The notes under the pieces were generated by a model that was not told the DNA's origin, did no database searches, and saw only the letters and a program-made list of their open reading frames with translations. This document shows, piece by piece, positions 41,711 through 50,366 of a stretch of DNA of 64,000 nt (its first letter is position 1; every line of letters begins with the position of its first letter). The DNA comes from Candidatus Eubacterium faecigallinarum. GTDB lineage: Bacteria > Bacillota > Clostridia > Oscillospirales > Acutalibacteraceae. The position numbers and the translations under genes were made by a program. Location of the stretch: positions 1 through 64,000 of the forward strand of contig DXDN01000011.1 in NCBI GenBank assembly GCA_019115455.1, in the 5' to 3' direction.

Positions 41711-42553
41711 ATGACAAAGGTTGTTGGAGTCCGCTTCAAGGATACGGGCAAGACCTATTATTTTGACCCTAAAGGGCTGGATATAAAAAGAGGACAGACG
41801 CTTGTTGTGGAAACGGCAAAGGGCATTGAGTGCGGTGTTGCTCAGTATGCTGTTAAAGAGGTTGAGGACGATAAAATCGTATCTCCTCTAAAGCCGGTTG
41901 AAAGAATAGCCACCGAAAAGGACCTTGAGATACTTGAGGAGAATAAAAGGCTTGAAAAGGAAGCGCTTAAGATATGTGCTGAGAAAATCAAAAAGCACGG
42001 GCTTGAAATGTACCTTACTGATGCCGAATATTCCTTTGACAGGTCAAAGATTATTTTCTTTTTTACTGCCGACGGCAGGGTGGATTTCAGGGAACTTGTA
42101 AAGGATCTCGGCTCACATTTCCATACCAGAATTGAGCTCAGACAGATAGGCGTCAGGGATGAAAGCAGACTTCTCGGCGGTCTTGGAATTTGCGGCAGAC
42201 CTTTTTGCTGTTCATCATTTCTTGACGATTTTCATTCAGTTACCATTAAAATGGCAAAGGATCAGGGACTTTCTCTGGCTCCCAGTAAAATCAGCGGTAC
42301 CTGCGGCAGACTAATGTGCTGCCTTAAATATGAGCAAAATTCATATGAGTACCTCAACAAGATAACTCCGAAAAAGAACAGCGTTGTTGAAGTCAACGGC
42401 GACCGCGGAGTGGTTGTTGAAACATCAATATTGACCGGAAAAGTCAAGGTCCAGCTTGACAAATCTCCTGACGGTCTGCCTGTAGTTGTGGACAGGGAGG
42501 ACGTTAAGCCGGTTAGGGATTCATCCCCTCAGCCGAAGAGCAAAAAACAGTAA
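41711..42553 (+). CDS. ricT: PSP1-domain protein RicT (YaaT)
   Basis: A 280-aa member of the RicT family. In B. subtilis it forms the RicAFT (Y-complex) with iron-sulfur clusters and aids RNase Y cleavage and sporulation. Seen: YFDPKGLDIKRGQTLVVET, FFFTADGRVDFRELVKDL, RIELRQIGVRDESRLLGG and the Cys-rich GLGICGRPFCCSSF plus ISGTCGRLMCCLKYE segment. Partners RicA and RicF are not nearby. RBS TACGGAGG. Confidence 0.94.
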   Translation: MTKVVGVRFKDTGKTYYFDPKGLDIKRGQTLVVETAKGIECGVAQYAVKEVEDDKIVSPLKPVERIATEKDLEILEENKRLEKEALKICAEKIKKHGLEMYLTDAEYSFDRSKIIFFFTADGRVDFRELVKDLGSHFHTRIELRQIGVRDESRLLGGLGICGRPFCCSSFLDDFHSVTIKMAKDQGLSLAPSKISGTCGRLMCCLKYEQNSYEYLNKITPKKNSVVEVNGDRGVVVETSILTGKVKVQLDKSPDGLPVVVDREDVKPVRDSSPQPKSKKQ

Positions 42554-42617
42554 TATAAATTTTGAATTACATGTAACGGATAAGCACTGTTAAATAAGAG
42601 TAAAACATCAAAAACAC

Positions 42618-42646
42618 TTGATTTTTAACGCCTTTACTGTTATATT
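42618..42646 (+). promoter_or_regulatory. Ferredoxin promoter
   Basis: TTGATT at 42618-42623 and TATATT at 42641-42646, spacer 17. Confidence 0.7.
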
Positions 42647-42680
42647 AATTGTGGAAGTTTGATGTAGGAGGTGTATTTTA

Positions 42681-42851
42681 ATGGCATACGTAATTTCCGA
42701 TGATTGTATCTCATGCGGTGCTTGTGCTGCTGAATGTCCTGTAAGCGCCATTTCAGAAGGTGACGGCAAGTTCGTTATCGACGCAGACACTTGTATCGAA
42801 TGCGGCGCTTGTGAGGCTGCTTGTCCTGTAAGCGCTCCTTCACAGGCATAA
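42681..42851 (+). CDS. Clostridial 2[4Fe-4S] ferredoxin
   Basis: A 56-aa low-potential electron carrier. Two CxxCxxCxxxCP clusters: Cys 9, 12, 15, 19 and Cys 38, 41, 44, 48, each followed by Pro, in the pseudo-twofold arrangement of the family. GTAGGAGG precedes the ATG. It is monocistronic with its own promoter and terminator. Likely donor/acceptor for Rnf and other ferredoxin-linked reactions. Confidence 0.97.
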   Translation: MAYVISDDCISCGACAAECPVSAISEGDGKFVIDADTCIECGACEAACPVSAPSQA

Positions 42852-42866
42852 GACATACATTTTCTT

Positions 42867-42900
42867 AAAAAAGGCACGCTGAATCAGCGCGCCTTTTTAT
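42867..42900 (+). terminator. Terminator after the ferredoxin
   Basis: AAGGC-x-CGCTG/CAGCG-x-GCCTT stem with a single A-C mismatch and three-base loop AAT, flanked by A-run and T5. Confidence 0.88.
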
Positions 42901-43026
42901 TTTTATAAATTTTCCTTAAGAGGAAATTCTTATTGTGCAGTATTGGTAAAAATTTTATGAGCCGCTTTTGTATTTTATTTAAAATAACAGTTTTGCAAAT
43001 TTTACGAATAGATTTTCAAAATATAA

Positions 43027-43054
43027 TTGACATATGTCAGTAATTATGTATAAT
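43027..43054 (+). promoter_or_regulatory. Promoter of the DUF134-pflB unit with overlapping palindrome
   Basis: TTGACA at 43027-43032 and TATAAT at 43049-43054, spacer 16. A perfect 12-base palindrome TGACATATGTCA (43028-43039) covers the -35 element; written TTGACATATGTCAG it resembles Crp/Fnr-type half-sites TTGAC-N4-GTCAA. A hairpin CCCGA/TCGGG at 43077-43092 follows in the leader. Confidence 0.75.
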
Positions 43055-43135
43055 ATGAACGTAACAGCTTACAGCTCCCGATGCATTTCGGGTTAAACTG
43101 TTTAGAATGTTACCAGTGGAGAAATGAGGTGTAAA

Positions 43136-43549
43136 ATGTCTCGCCCGAAGAAACACAGAAGAATATGCAGTGTTCCTGATGAAAAGAAGTTCAATCTTAG
43201 CGGGAACAAGAAAAAGACTGTGGATATGACGGTCGACGAGTACGAAGTGGTAAGGCTTATTGATTACGTGGGTCTCACTCAGCAGGAATGTGCCAAGCAG
43301 ATGGACGTTGCGCGTTCCACTGTTACCGCTATTTACGATACTGTACGCCGCAAAATATCCGATTCAATTGTAAATAATAAGGCAATCAATATAGATGGCG
43401 GCGATTTTCAGCTTTGTCCGAATTCAAAGCATTGCTGCGGTCAGTGCGGTAAAAACAGATGCGGAAGATGCAAGCACGGAGCTTGTGACAGATGCATAGG
43501 TATTTTTCGCGAGCCGGGTATGGAATGCTTTGTTATACAATATAACTGA
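43136..43549 (+). CDS. DUF134/UPF0251-family DNA-binding protein with Cys-rich C-terminus
   Basis: A 137-aa protein starting MSRPKKHRRICSVPDEKKF as in UPF0251, with a helix-turn-helix (VVRLIDYVGLTQQECAKQM and VARSTVTAIYD) and a C-terminal segment with eight Cys in about 30 residues (KHCCGQCGKNRCGRC then ACDRC). It could bind a metal or Fe-S cluster and act as a redox or metal sensor. ATG 43136 is used because the family starts there; ATG 43124 is in frame. pflB follows after 39 bases without a promoter or terminator, so it probably controls or accompanies pflB. Confidence 0.85.
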   Translation: MSRPKKHRRICSVPDEKKFNLSGNKKKTVDMTVDEYEVVRLIDYVGLTQQECAKQMDVARSTVTAIYDTVRRKISDSIVNNKAINIDGGDFQLCPNSKHCCGQCGKNRCGRCKHGACDRCIGIFREPGMECFVIQYN

Positions 43550-43588
43550 TAAAAAATTTTTTATTTCTTAATTTTTAGGAGGAAGAAA

Positions 43589-45817
43589 ATGGAAGCTTGG
43601 AGAAATTTTAAAGAGGGCGTTTGGTGCGATGAAATCAATGTCAGCAATTTCATCAAATTGAATTATACAGCCTATGACGGAGATTCATCTTTCCTTGCAG
43701 GTCCGACAGAAAGAACAAAGGACGTTCTCGCTCAGGTTGAGGAGCTCCTTATTAAGGAGAATGAAAAAGGCGGAGTCCTTGACGTTGATACTGAAAAGGT
43801 TTTGTCAATTCTCTCACATGATCCGGGATATATCGACAAGGATAAGGACATCATTGTTGGTCTTCAGACAGATGAGCCGCTTAAGAGAGGCGTATCACCG
43901 TTTGCAGGTTACAGAAATGCTGTTCAGGCTTGTCACGCATACGGCTATGAGATCTCAGACAAGATTAAGGATGAGTTCACATACAGAACAACACATAACA
44001 CCGGTGTTTTCCGTGTTTATACAGACACAATGAAAAAGGCACGTCATGCCGGTATCCTTACCGGTCTGCCGGACGCATATGCCCGCGGAAGAATCATCGG
44101 CGACTACAGACGTATCGCTCTTTACGGTATGGATTACCTTATTGAGCAGAAGAAACTTGATAAAAAGAGAATCGGCGAAGCTGATGTTTTTGACGAGGAG
44201 ACAATTCACCTTCTTGAGGACCTTTCAAAGCAGCTTGATTTCATGAATCAGCTCAAGGGTCTTGCTCTTGATTACGGCTATGATATTTCAAAGCCTGCCA
44301 CAACTGCAAAAGAAGCTATCCAGTGGCTGTATTTCGGCTACCTTGGAGCAATCAAGGAGCAGAACGGCGCCGCTAACTCAATCGGCAGAATCGCTGAATT
44401 CATCGACTGCTATATTGAGAGAGACCTTGCTGAGGGCACTCTCGACGAGCAGGGAGCACAGGAGCTCATCGACGACCTTGTTCTTAAACTTCGTCTTGTA
44501 CGTCATCTTCGTACACCTGAGTACAACGAGCTTTTCGCCGGCGATCCGGTTTGGGTTACACTTTCACTTGCAGGTGTAACAGGCGAGGGCAAGTCAATGT
44601 GTTCAAAGACTTCCTTCCGTGTTCTTCAGACTCTCTACAATCTCGGACCTTCAGCTGAGCCGAATATCACTGTTCTCTGGTCAGAGCACCTTCCCCAGGG
44701 CTTCAAGGATTTCTGCGCTGAGGTTTCTATCGACACTGATTCAATTCAGTACGAGAACGACGACGTTATGAGAAGAATGTACGGCGACGACTACGCTATC
44801 GCTTGTTGCGTATCAGCAATGAAGGAAGGCAAGCAGATGCAGTTCTTCGGCGCAAGATGTAACCTTGCAAAGGTTCTCCTTATGGCTCTTAACGGCGGTA
44901 AGGACGAAATCGAGGGTGTTCAGATTGCTCCTGAGGGAGAAGTTTATGAGGAAGAAGTCCTTGATTATGACAAGGTTATGGCTTCCTACAAGAAGTATCT
45001 TTCATGGATGGCAAAACTCTATGTAAACACCATGAACGTTATCCACTATATGCACGATAAGTACGCTTACGAGAGACTTATGATGGGTCTTCACGATACA
45101 AACGTTGAAAGACTTATGGCATTCGGCGTATCAGGTATGTCCGTTGCTACAGACTCTCTTTCAGCTATCAAGTATGCAAAGGTAACTCCTATCAAGGACG
45201 AGCGCGGAATCATTACCGAGTTCAACGTTGAGGGTGAGTTCCCGAAATACGGTAACGACGACGACAGAGTTGACCTTATCGGCAAAGAGCTTATGGAATA
45301 TTTCTATCACGAGCTTTGCAAGACTCCTGCTTACCGCGGAGCTAAGCACACTCTCTCAATTCTTACTATTACATCAAACGTAATGTACGGTAAGAAGACA
45401 GGTTCAACTCCTGACGGACGTAAGGCAGGCGAGCCGTTTGCACCGGGTGCTAACCCAATGCACGGCAGAGACAGCGAAGGCGCTCTTGCTTCACTTAACT
45501 CTGTTGCTAAGCTTGACTATGCTTGCTGCCAGGATGGTATCTCAAACACATTCTCAATCACACCTGATACTCTCGGTCACAGCAGACAGGAGCAGGTAGA
45601 TCACCTTACAACAATGCTTGACGGTTACTTTGCTCAGGATGCTCATCATCTTAATGTAAACGTTCTTAACCGTGAAAAGCTTATTGCTGCAATGAATGAT
45701 CCTACTCTTTATCCGTCACTTACAATCCGTGTAAGCGGTTACGCTGTAAACTTTAACAAGCTTACCCGTGAGAAGCAGGAAGAGGTTATCGCAAGAACAT
45801 TCCATACTTCAATGTAA
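43589..45817 (+). CDS. pflB: Formate C-acetyltransferase (pyruvate formate-lyase)
   Basis: Glycyl-radical enzyme converting pyruvate and CoA to acetyl-CoA and formate anaerobically, 742 aa. The catalytic Cys pair is [19 protein letters not shown] (Cys406-Cys407) and the radical site is VSGYAVNF (Gly717). PFL-specific features such as [16 protein letters not shown] and the C-terminal RTFHTSM separate it from glycerol dehydratase-type relatives. RBS TAGGAGGAAG. Its activase gene pflA follows after a terminator-like hairpin. Confidence 0.98.
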   Translation: MEAWRNFKEGVWCDEINVSNFIKLNYTAYDGDSSFLAGPTERTKDVLAQVEELLIKENEKGGVLDVDTEKVLSILSHDPGYIDKDKDIIVGLQTDEPLKRGVSPFAGYRNAVQACHAYGYEISDKIKDEFTYRTTHNTGVFRVYTDTMKKARHAGILTGLPDAYARGRIIGDYRRIALYGMDYLIEQKKLDKKRIGEADVFDEETIHLLEDLSKQLDFMNQLKGLALDYGYDISKPATTAKEAIQWLYFGYLGAIKEQNGAANSIGRIAEFIDCYIERDLAEGTLDEQGAQELIDDLVLKLRLVRHLRTPEYNELFAGDPVWVTLSLAGVTGEGKSMCSKTSFRVLQTLYNLGPSAEPNITVLWSEHLPQGFKDFCAEVSIDTDSIQYENDDVMRRMYGDDYAIACCVSAMKEGKQMQFFGARCNLAKVLLMALNGGKDEIEGVQIAPEGEVYEEEVLDYDKVMASYKKYLSWMAKLYVNTMNVIHYMHDKYAYERLMMGLHDTNVERLMAFGVSGMSVATDSLSAIKYAKVTPIKDERGIITEFNVEGEFPKYGNDDDRVDLIGKELMEYFYHELCKTPAYRGAKHTLSILTITSNVMYGKKTGSTPDGRKAGEPFAPGANPMHGRDSEGALASLNSVAKLDYACCQDGISNTFSITPDTLGHSRQEQVDHLTTMLDGYFAQDAHHLNVNVLNREKLIAAMNDPTLYPSLTIRVSGYAVNFNKLTREKQEEVIARTFHTSM

Positions 45818-45835
45818 TTTGACGTATCAAAATTC

Positions 45836-45873
45836 AAAGCCCATTGAAAACGTTGTGTTTCAATGGGTTTTGT
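45836..45873 (+). terminator. Terminator-like hairpin between pflB and pflA
   Basis: CCCATTGAAA/TTTCAATGGG stem extended by A-T and G-T pairs, loop of eight bases, followed by TTTTGTG. The poor T-tract could allow read-through into pflA, giving less activase than enzyme. Confidence 0.75.
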
Positions 45874-45951
45874 GATATCCTTTTGTTGAGTAATATTGCT
45901 TTGACAAAAATTTTGAATGGCAAGCAATTAAAGTAAACAGGAGATGATTAT

Positions 45952-46665
45952 ATGGCTTTGACAGCTGATATACATTCTTTTGAATCAATGGCAGCGCTGG
46001 ACGGCGACGGTATACGTTATGCAGTGTTTTTTACTGGCTGTCCTCTGAGATGCGCCTATTGCCATAATCCCGATACATGGCACAAATCAGGCAACGACTG
46101 GACAACGGATGCGCTTGTAAAAAAAATAAGACGCTATAAGCCTTATTTCAAAAACGGCGGTGGAGTAACCTTTTCAGGCGGCGAGCCGCTTCTTAACGCT
46201 GATTTTATTGTTGAAGCAGGTCAGCTGCTCAGGGAAGAGAATATCAATTACGCCATTGATACTTCCGGCAGTGTTCCTCTTACAGACAGTGTAAAAAAAG
46301 CGCTGGACGGAGCTGACCTTGTAATACTTGACTTAAAGTTTTACAACAGCGATGATTATGCAAAATATACCAAAGGCAAATTTGAGAATTTTATTGCCAT
46401 AGGTAAATATTGCTCGGAAAATGGCATAAGACTCTGGCTTAGAACTGTGGTTGTGCCGAATATCAATGATACCGAGGAGCATATTATAAAGTATGCCGAG
46501 TTTTCAAAGCAGTTTAAGTTTCAAAAGTATGAGCTGCTGGCGTTTCATACCATGGGATTTTTTAAATACGATAATCTGAAAATAGAAAATCCTCTCAAGG
46601 GTACGCCGGCGCTTGATAAAGAGCGGCTTTCACAGCTTCAAAAAATACTGGATGATAATATTTAA
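45952..46665 (+). CDS. pflA: Pyruvate formate-lyase activating enzyme
   Basis: Radical SAM enzyme that installs the glycyl radical on PflB. The 237-aa protein has the cluster motif in GCPLRCAYCHNPDTW (Cys30, Cys34, Cys37), GGGVTFSGGEPLLNADF, IDTSGSVP and LRTVVVPNINDTE. Length and sequence are typical of PflA rather than of activases for other glycyl-radical enzymes. RBS AGGAGATG. Confidence 0.97.
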   Translation: MALTADIHSFESMAALDGDGIRYAVFFTGCPLRCAYCHNPDTWHKSGNDWTTDALVKKIRRYKPYFKNGGGVTFSGGEPLLNADFIVEAGQLLREENINYAIDTSGSVPLTDSVKKALDGADLVILDLKFYNSDDYAKYTKGKFENFIAIGKYCSENGIRLWLRTVVVPNINDTEEHIIKYAEFSKQFKFQKYELLAFHTMGFFKYDNLKIENPLKGTPALDKERLSQLQKILDDNI

Positions 46666-46669
46666 TGAT

Positions 46670-46700
46670 AAAGGGCTGAATATATCAGCTCTTTTCTTTT
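46670..46700 (+). terminator. Terminator after pflA
   Basis: AAAGGGCTGA/TCAGCTCTTT (one G-T pair) with loop ATATA, followed by T-rich sequence. Confidence 0.85.
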
Positions 46701-46824
46701 GTTATAATGTAGCACGAGATTGACAAACTTTTCACAAGTGATAAAAATATTTTAAAAAATAGCACAAAAAAATTGTTATTTTATTATCATTTTTATATCA
46801 AACAGAGAAATTGGCTAAAAGATG

Positions 46825-46853
46825 TTGAAATCAAGTGTAATTAATATTATTAT
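46825..46853 (+). promoter_or_regulatory. adhE promoter
   Basis: TTGAAA at 46825-46830 and TATTAT at 46848-46853, spacer 17; the predicted start point is about 46860, seven bases before the Rex site. Another TTGACA at 46720-46725 lacks a good -10. Confidence 0.65.
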
Positions 46854-46866
46854 ATCTACGGTCAAA

Positions 46867-46884
46867 TTGTTAATAATTTAACAA
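46867..46884. promoter_or_regulatory. Rex operator upstream of adhE
   Basis: TTGTTAATAATTTAACAA matches the clostridial Rex consensus TTGTTAANNNNTTAACAA at every defined position. Rex represses fermentation genes until NADH/NAD+ rises. Placed just after the promoter, it would block elongation or initiation. Confidence 0.93.
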
Positions 46885-46937
46885 TTTGCGTAAGCTGAAA
46901 TTTTACTTCGGCAATATAGTTTATGGAGGTAAACAAA

Positions 46938-49535
46938 ATGGCAAGAGAAGTTATCGACAGCGTTGAAAAACTTGAAGCAGAGCTTGCTAAGGTTAAAGCC
47001 GCTCAGAAAGAGTTTTCAACCTATACCCAGGAGCAGGTAGACAAAATTTTCCTGGCTGCCGCCAAAGCCGCTAATATGCAGAGAATTCCGCTGGCAAAAA
47101 TGGCAGTAGAGGAAACAGGAATGGGCATAGTTGAGGATAAGGTTATTAAGAACCACTATGCTGCAGAGTATATCTATAATAAATATAAGAACACAAAGAC
47201 ATGCGGAGTTATTGAGGAGGACAAGGAATACGGCACTATGAGAATTGCCGAGCCTCTCGGTGTAATCGCAGCCGTTATCCCCACCACTAACCCCACATCC
47301 ACCGCTATATTCAAAACCCTTATAGCTCTTAAGACAAGAAACGGAATCATCATTTCCCCTCATCCCAGAGCTAAGAAATCCACTACTGCCGCAGCTAAGG
47401 TAGTTCTTGACGCCGCTGTTGAGGCAGGTGCACCTGAGGGAATCATCTCTTGGATTGACGCTCCTTCACTTGATATGACAAATCTTCTTATGAAGGAAGC
47501 CGATATTATCCTTGCAACAGGCGGTCCCGGCATGGTAAAGGCAGCTTATTCCAGCGGTAAGCCCGCACTTGGCGTAGGCGCCGGAAATACACCTGCCATT
47601 ATCGACGAAAGCGCTGATATAGTTAAGGCGGTTAATTCAATCATTCATTCAAAGACATTTGATAACGGTATGATCTGCGCATCAGAGCAGTCATGTATTG
47701 TTGACAAGAAAATATATAAAGAAGTCCGCAAGGAGTTTGAGGACAGAGGATGCTATTTCTTAAAGGCTGACGAGATTGACAAAGTCCGCAAGACCATCAT
47801 CATCAACGGCGCTCTTAATGCTAAGATAGTAGGCCAGAAGCCTGTTACCATTGCTGCGCTTGCAGGTGTTAAAATCCCTGAGGAGACAAAGGTTCTCATC
47901 GGTGAGGTTGAGTCTGTTGATATCAGCGAGGAATTTGCTCACGAGAAGCTTTCTCCTGTACTTGCTATGTATAAGAGCGAAGATTTCAGCGATGCTCTTA
48001 ATAAGGCTGAGCAGCTTATCGCCGACGGCGGTTACGGTCATACATCATCAATTTATCTTAACGAAACAACAGAGAGAGAAAAGCTCAATGAATTTGCCGC
48101 CCGTATGAAGACCTGCCGTGTGCTTGTAAACACACCGTCATCCTTCGGCGGTATCGGCGACCTTTACAATTTCGACCTTGCACCGTCACTCACACTGGGC
48201 TGCGGCTCATGGGGCGGTAACTCTGTATCAGAAAACGTAGGTGTAAAGCACCTGCTTAATATCAAGACTGTTGCTGAAAGAAGGGAAAATATGCTTTGGT
48301 TCAGGGCTCCTGAAAAGGTTTACATTAAAAAAGGCTGTCTCCCCGTTGCTCTTGACGAGCTGGGCACAGTTCTTGGCAAGAAAAAGGTATTCATCGTAAC
48401 TGACTCTTTCCTTTATAATAACGGCTACACCAAGCCGATTACTGACAAACTCGATTCTATGGGCATTGTTCATTCAACATTCTTCAATGTTGCTCCGGAC
48501 CCGACTCTTGCTTGTGCTAAAGAGGGTGTTGCTCAGATAAACGCTTTCCAGCCTGACTGCATTATCGCTGTGGGCGGTGGTTCTGCAATGGATGCGGCAA
48601 AGATTATGTGGGTTCTCTATGAGCATCCGGAAGTAGATTTCTTTGACCTTGCTATGAGATTTATGGATATCCGCAAGAGAGTTTACACATTCCCGAAGAT
48701 GGGCGAAAAGGCATACTTTATCGCAATTCCTACCTCGGCAGGTACAGGCTCAGAGGTAACTCCGTTTGCCGTTATCACCGACGAGAAGTCAGGAACAAAG
48801 TATCCGCTTGCTGACTATCAGCTTATGCCTAATATGGCAATTGTTGACGCTGATTTCCATATGACAGCGCCTAAGGGACTTACCGCCGCTTCAGGTATCG
48901 ACGCTGTTACTCACGCTCTTGAAGCGTATGCGTCAATGATGGCTACTGAATTCACCGACGGTCTTGCTATTGAGGCTCTCAAGAATATATTTGAATATCT
49001 CCCAAGAGCATATGACAACGGACCGAATGATCCTGTTGCAAGAGAGAAGATGGCAAATGCCGCCACAATGGCAGGTATGGCTTTCGCCAATGCATTCCTT
49101 GGCGTATGTCACTCAATGGCTCATAAGCTTGGTGCATTCCATCATCTTCCCCACGGTGTCGCTAATGCGCTTATGATTGACTACGTGCTTGAATTCAATG
49201 CCGCTGAAGCTCCTGCAAAGATGGGTACATTCAGCCAGTACGATCATCCTCATACCCTTGAGCGCTATGCCCAGGTTGCTGACGCTCTCGGCGTAAAGGG
49301 CAGAACCGACGAGGCTAAGCTCAAAGGACTCATCAAGAAGATCGATGAGCTCAAGGAATACTGCGGAATCAAGAAGACAATCAAGGATTACGGTGTTGAC
49401 GAAAAGTACTTCCTTGATACTCTTGACGATATGGTTGAGCAGGCATTTGATGACCAGTGCACAGGCGCAAATCCGAGATATCCGCTGATGAGCGAAATCA
49501 AGGATATGTATCTCAGAGCTTATTACGGCAAGTAA
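46938..49535 (+). CDS. adhE: Bifunctional acetaldehyde-CoA/alcohol dehydrogenase
   Basis: An 865-aa fusion making ethanol from acetyl-CoA via acetaldehyde, reoxidising two NADH, and assembling into spirosomes. The N-terminal aldehyde dehydrogenase domain has VIPTTNPTSTAIFK, ALGVGAGNTP and DNGMICASEQSC with the catalytic Cys; the C-terminal iron alcohol dehydrogenase has IAVGGGSAMDAAK, PTSAGTGSEVTPFAV, DAVTHALEAYASM and HSMAHKLGAFHHLPHG with metal ligands. ATG 46938 follows TGGAGGT; ATG 46923 is less well placed. Rex-controlled. Confidence 0.98.
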   Translation: MAREVIDSVEKLEAELAKVKAAQKEFSTYTQEQVDKIFLAAAKAANMQRIPLAKMAVEETGMGIVEDKVIKNHYAAEYIYNKYKNTKTCGVIEEDKEYGTMRIAEPLGVIAAVIPTTNPTSTAIFKTLIALKTRNGIIISPHPRAKKSTTAAAKVVLDAAVEAGAPEGIISWIDAPSLDMTNLLMKEADIILATGGPGMVKAAYSSGKPALGVGAGNTPAIIDESADIVKAVNSIIHSKTFDNGMICASEQSCIVDKKIYKEVRKEFEDRGCYFLKADEIDKVRKTIIINGALNAKIVGQKPVTIAALAGVKIPEETKVLIGEVESVDISEEFAHEKLSPVLAMYKSEDFSDALNKAEQLIADGGYGHTSSIYLNETTEREKLNEFAARMKTCRVLVNTPSSFGGIGDLYNFDLAPSLTLGCGSWGGNSVSENVGVKHLLNIKTVAERRENMLWFRAPEKVYIKKGCLPVALDELGTVLGKKKVFIVTDSFLYNNGYTKPITDKLDSMGIVHSTFFNVAPDPTLACAKEGVAQINAFQPDCIIAVGGGSAMDAAKIMWVLYEHPEVDFFDLAMRFMDIRKRVYTFPKMGEKAYFIAIPTSAGTGSEVTPFAVITDEKSGTKYPLADYQLMPNMAIVDADFHMTAPKGLTAASGIDAVTHALEAYASMMATEFTDGLAIEALKNIFEYLPRAYDNGPNDPVAREKMANAATMAGMAFANAFLGVCHSMAHKLGAFHHLPHGVANALMIDYVLEFNAAEAPAKMGTFSQYDHPHTLERYAQVADALGVKGRTDEAKLKGLIKKIDELKEYCGIKKTIKDYGVDEKYFLDTLDDMVEQAFDDQCTGANPRYPLMSEIKDMYLRAYYGK

Positions 49536-49544
49536 TCTGATGAC

Positions 49545-49573
49545 TTGAATATATTACGCTATTCAGGTATAAT
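49545..49573 (+). promoter_or_regulatory. Promoter of the APH-fold kinase gene
   Basis: TTGAAT at 49545-49550 and TATAAT at 49568-49573, spacer 17. Confidence 0.72.
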
Positions 49574-49590
49574 TAACAGGGGGTGTCATT

Positions 49591-50331
49591 ATGGCAACTA
49601 TTAAAGAGAGAGAACATAAGAAATTTTACCGTGACGGCGACAAGCTCGTTAAGGAATTTGACGAAACCTTTACAAAGGCAGAGGTTCTCAACGAGGCGCT
49701 GAACAATGCCAGAGTTGAGGAAACAGGACTTAAGATACCAAAGCTTCTTGATGTCAGAAAGACAGAGAACGGCTGGGCTATCACAAGAGAGTTTATCGAA
49801 GGCAAAACCCTCTCAGAGCTTATGGAGGAAAATCCTCAGAAAGAGGACGAATATCTTGAGAAATTCGTTGATATTCAGCTGGAGATTCACTCAAAGAGAT
49901 CACCTCATCTTAACAAGATAAAGGATAAGATGCACGAGAAGATCAGCGCTTCAACATATGAGGCAACTGTTCGTTATGACCTTCATAACCGCCTTGAGGG
50001 AATGAAAAAGCATAATAAGGTTCTTCACGGTGACTATTGTCCGTCAAATATACTTGTTACCGATGACGGCGAGTATTATATAATCGACTGGTCCCACGCA
50101 ACTCAGGGCAACGCTTCCGCCGATGCCGCAAGAACTTATCTTACCTTTAATCTTCAGGGTAAGAAGGAGCTTGCTGAGAAATATCTCAACCTTTTCTGCA
50201 AAAAGGCTGATATTCCTAAGCAGCTTGTTCAGCAGTGGATGCCGATTGTTGCTTGCTCTGAAAGTGTAAAGAACATTCCGGGCGAAAGAGAACTTCTTGA
50301 TTCCTGGGTAAATGTTTTCGATTTTCAGTAA
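49591..50331 (+). CDS. APH/choline-kinase-fold phosphotransferase
   Basis: A 246-aa kinase-like protein with the Brenner motif HGDYCPSNILV and the metal-binding IIDWSHAT. N-terminal lobe FYRDGDKLVKEFDETFTKAEV and linker WAITREFIEGKTLSEL are typical of the APH superfamily. The substrate could be a small molecule; resistance to an aminoglycoside is not implied, as the family also covers choline, homoserine and fructosamine kinases. It has its own promoter and terminator. Confidence 0.85.
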   Translation: MATIKEREHKKFYRDGDKLVKEFDETFTKAEVLNEALNNARVEETGLKIPKLLDVRKTENGWAITREFIEGKTLSELMEENPQKEDEYLEKFVDIQLEIHSKRSPHLNKIKDKMHEKISASTYEATVRYDLHNRLEGMKKHNKVLHGDYCPSNILVTDDGEYYIIDWSHATQGNASADAARTYLTFNLQGKKELAEKYLNLFCKKADIPKQLVQQWMPIVACSESVKNIPGERELLDSWVNVFDFQ

Positions 50332-50335
50332 ATTC

Positions 50336-50366
50336 AAAAACGCGCGTTTTAAACGCGCGTTTTTTA
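50336..50366. terminator. Bidirectional terminator
   Basis: AAACGCGCGTTT-type inverted repeat with CGCGCG stem arms and A/T runs on both sides, between convergent genes ending at 50331 and 50364. Confidence 0.92.

Noticed and set aside
45901-45930. Separate pflA promoter
   Set aside because: TTGACA is present at 45901 but no -10 at 16-18 bases; read-through from pflB is more likely.
46720-46800. Additional promoter and second Rex-like site (TTGTTATTTTATTATCA) before adhE
   Set aside because: The TTGACA has no suitable -10 at normal spacing, and the Rex-like sequence lacks the right half-site.
49591-50331. Aminoglycoside resistance gene
   Set aside because: The APH fold alone does not identify the substrate; no specific aminoglycoside-kinase features, so only the fold is reported.
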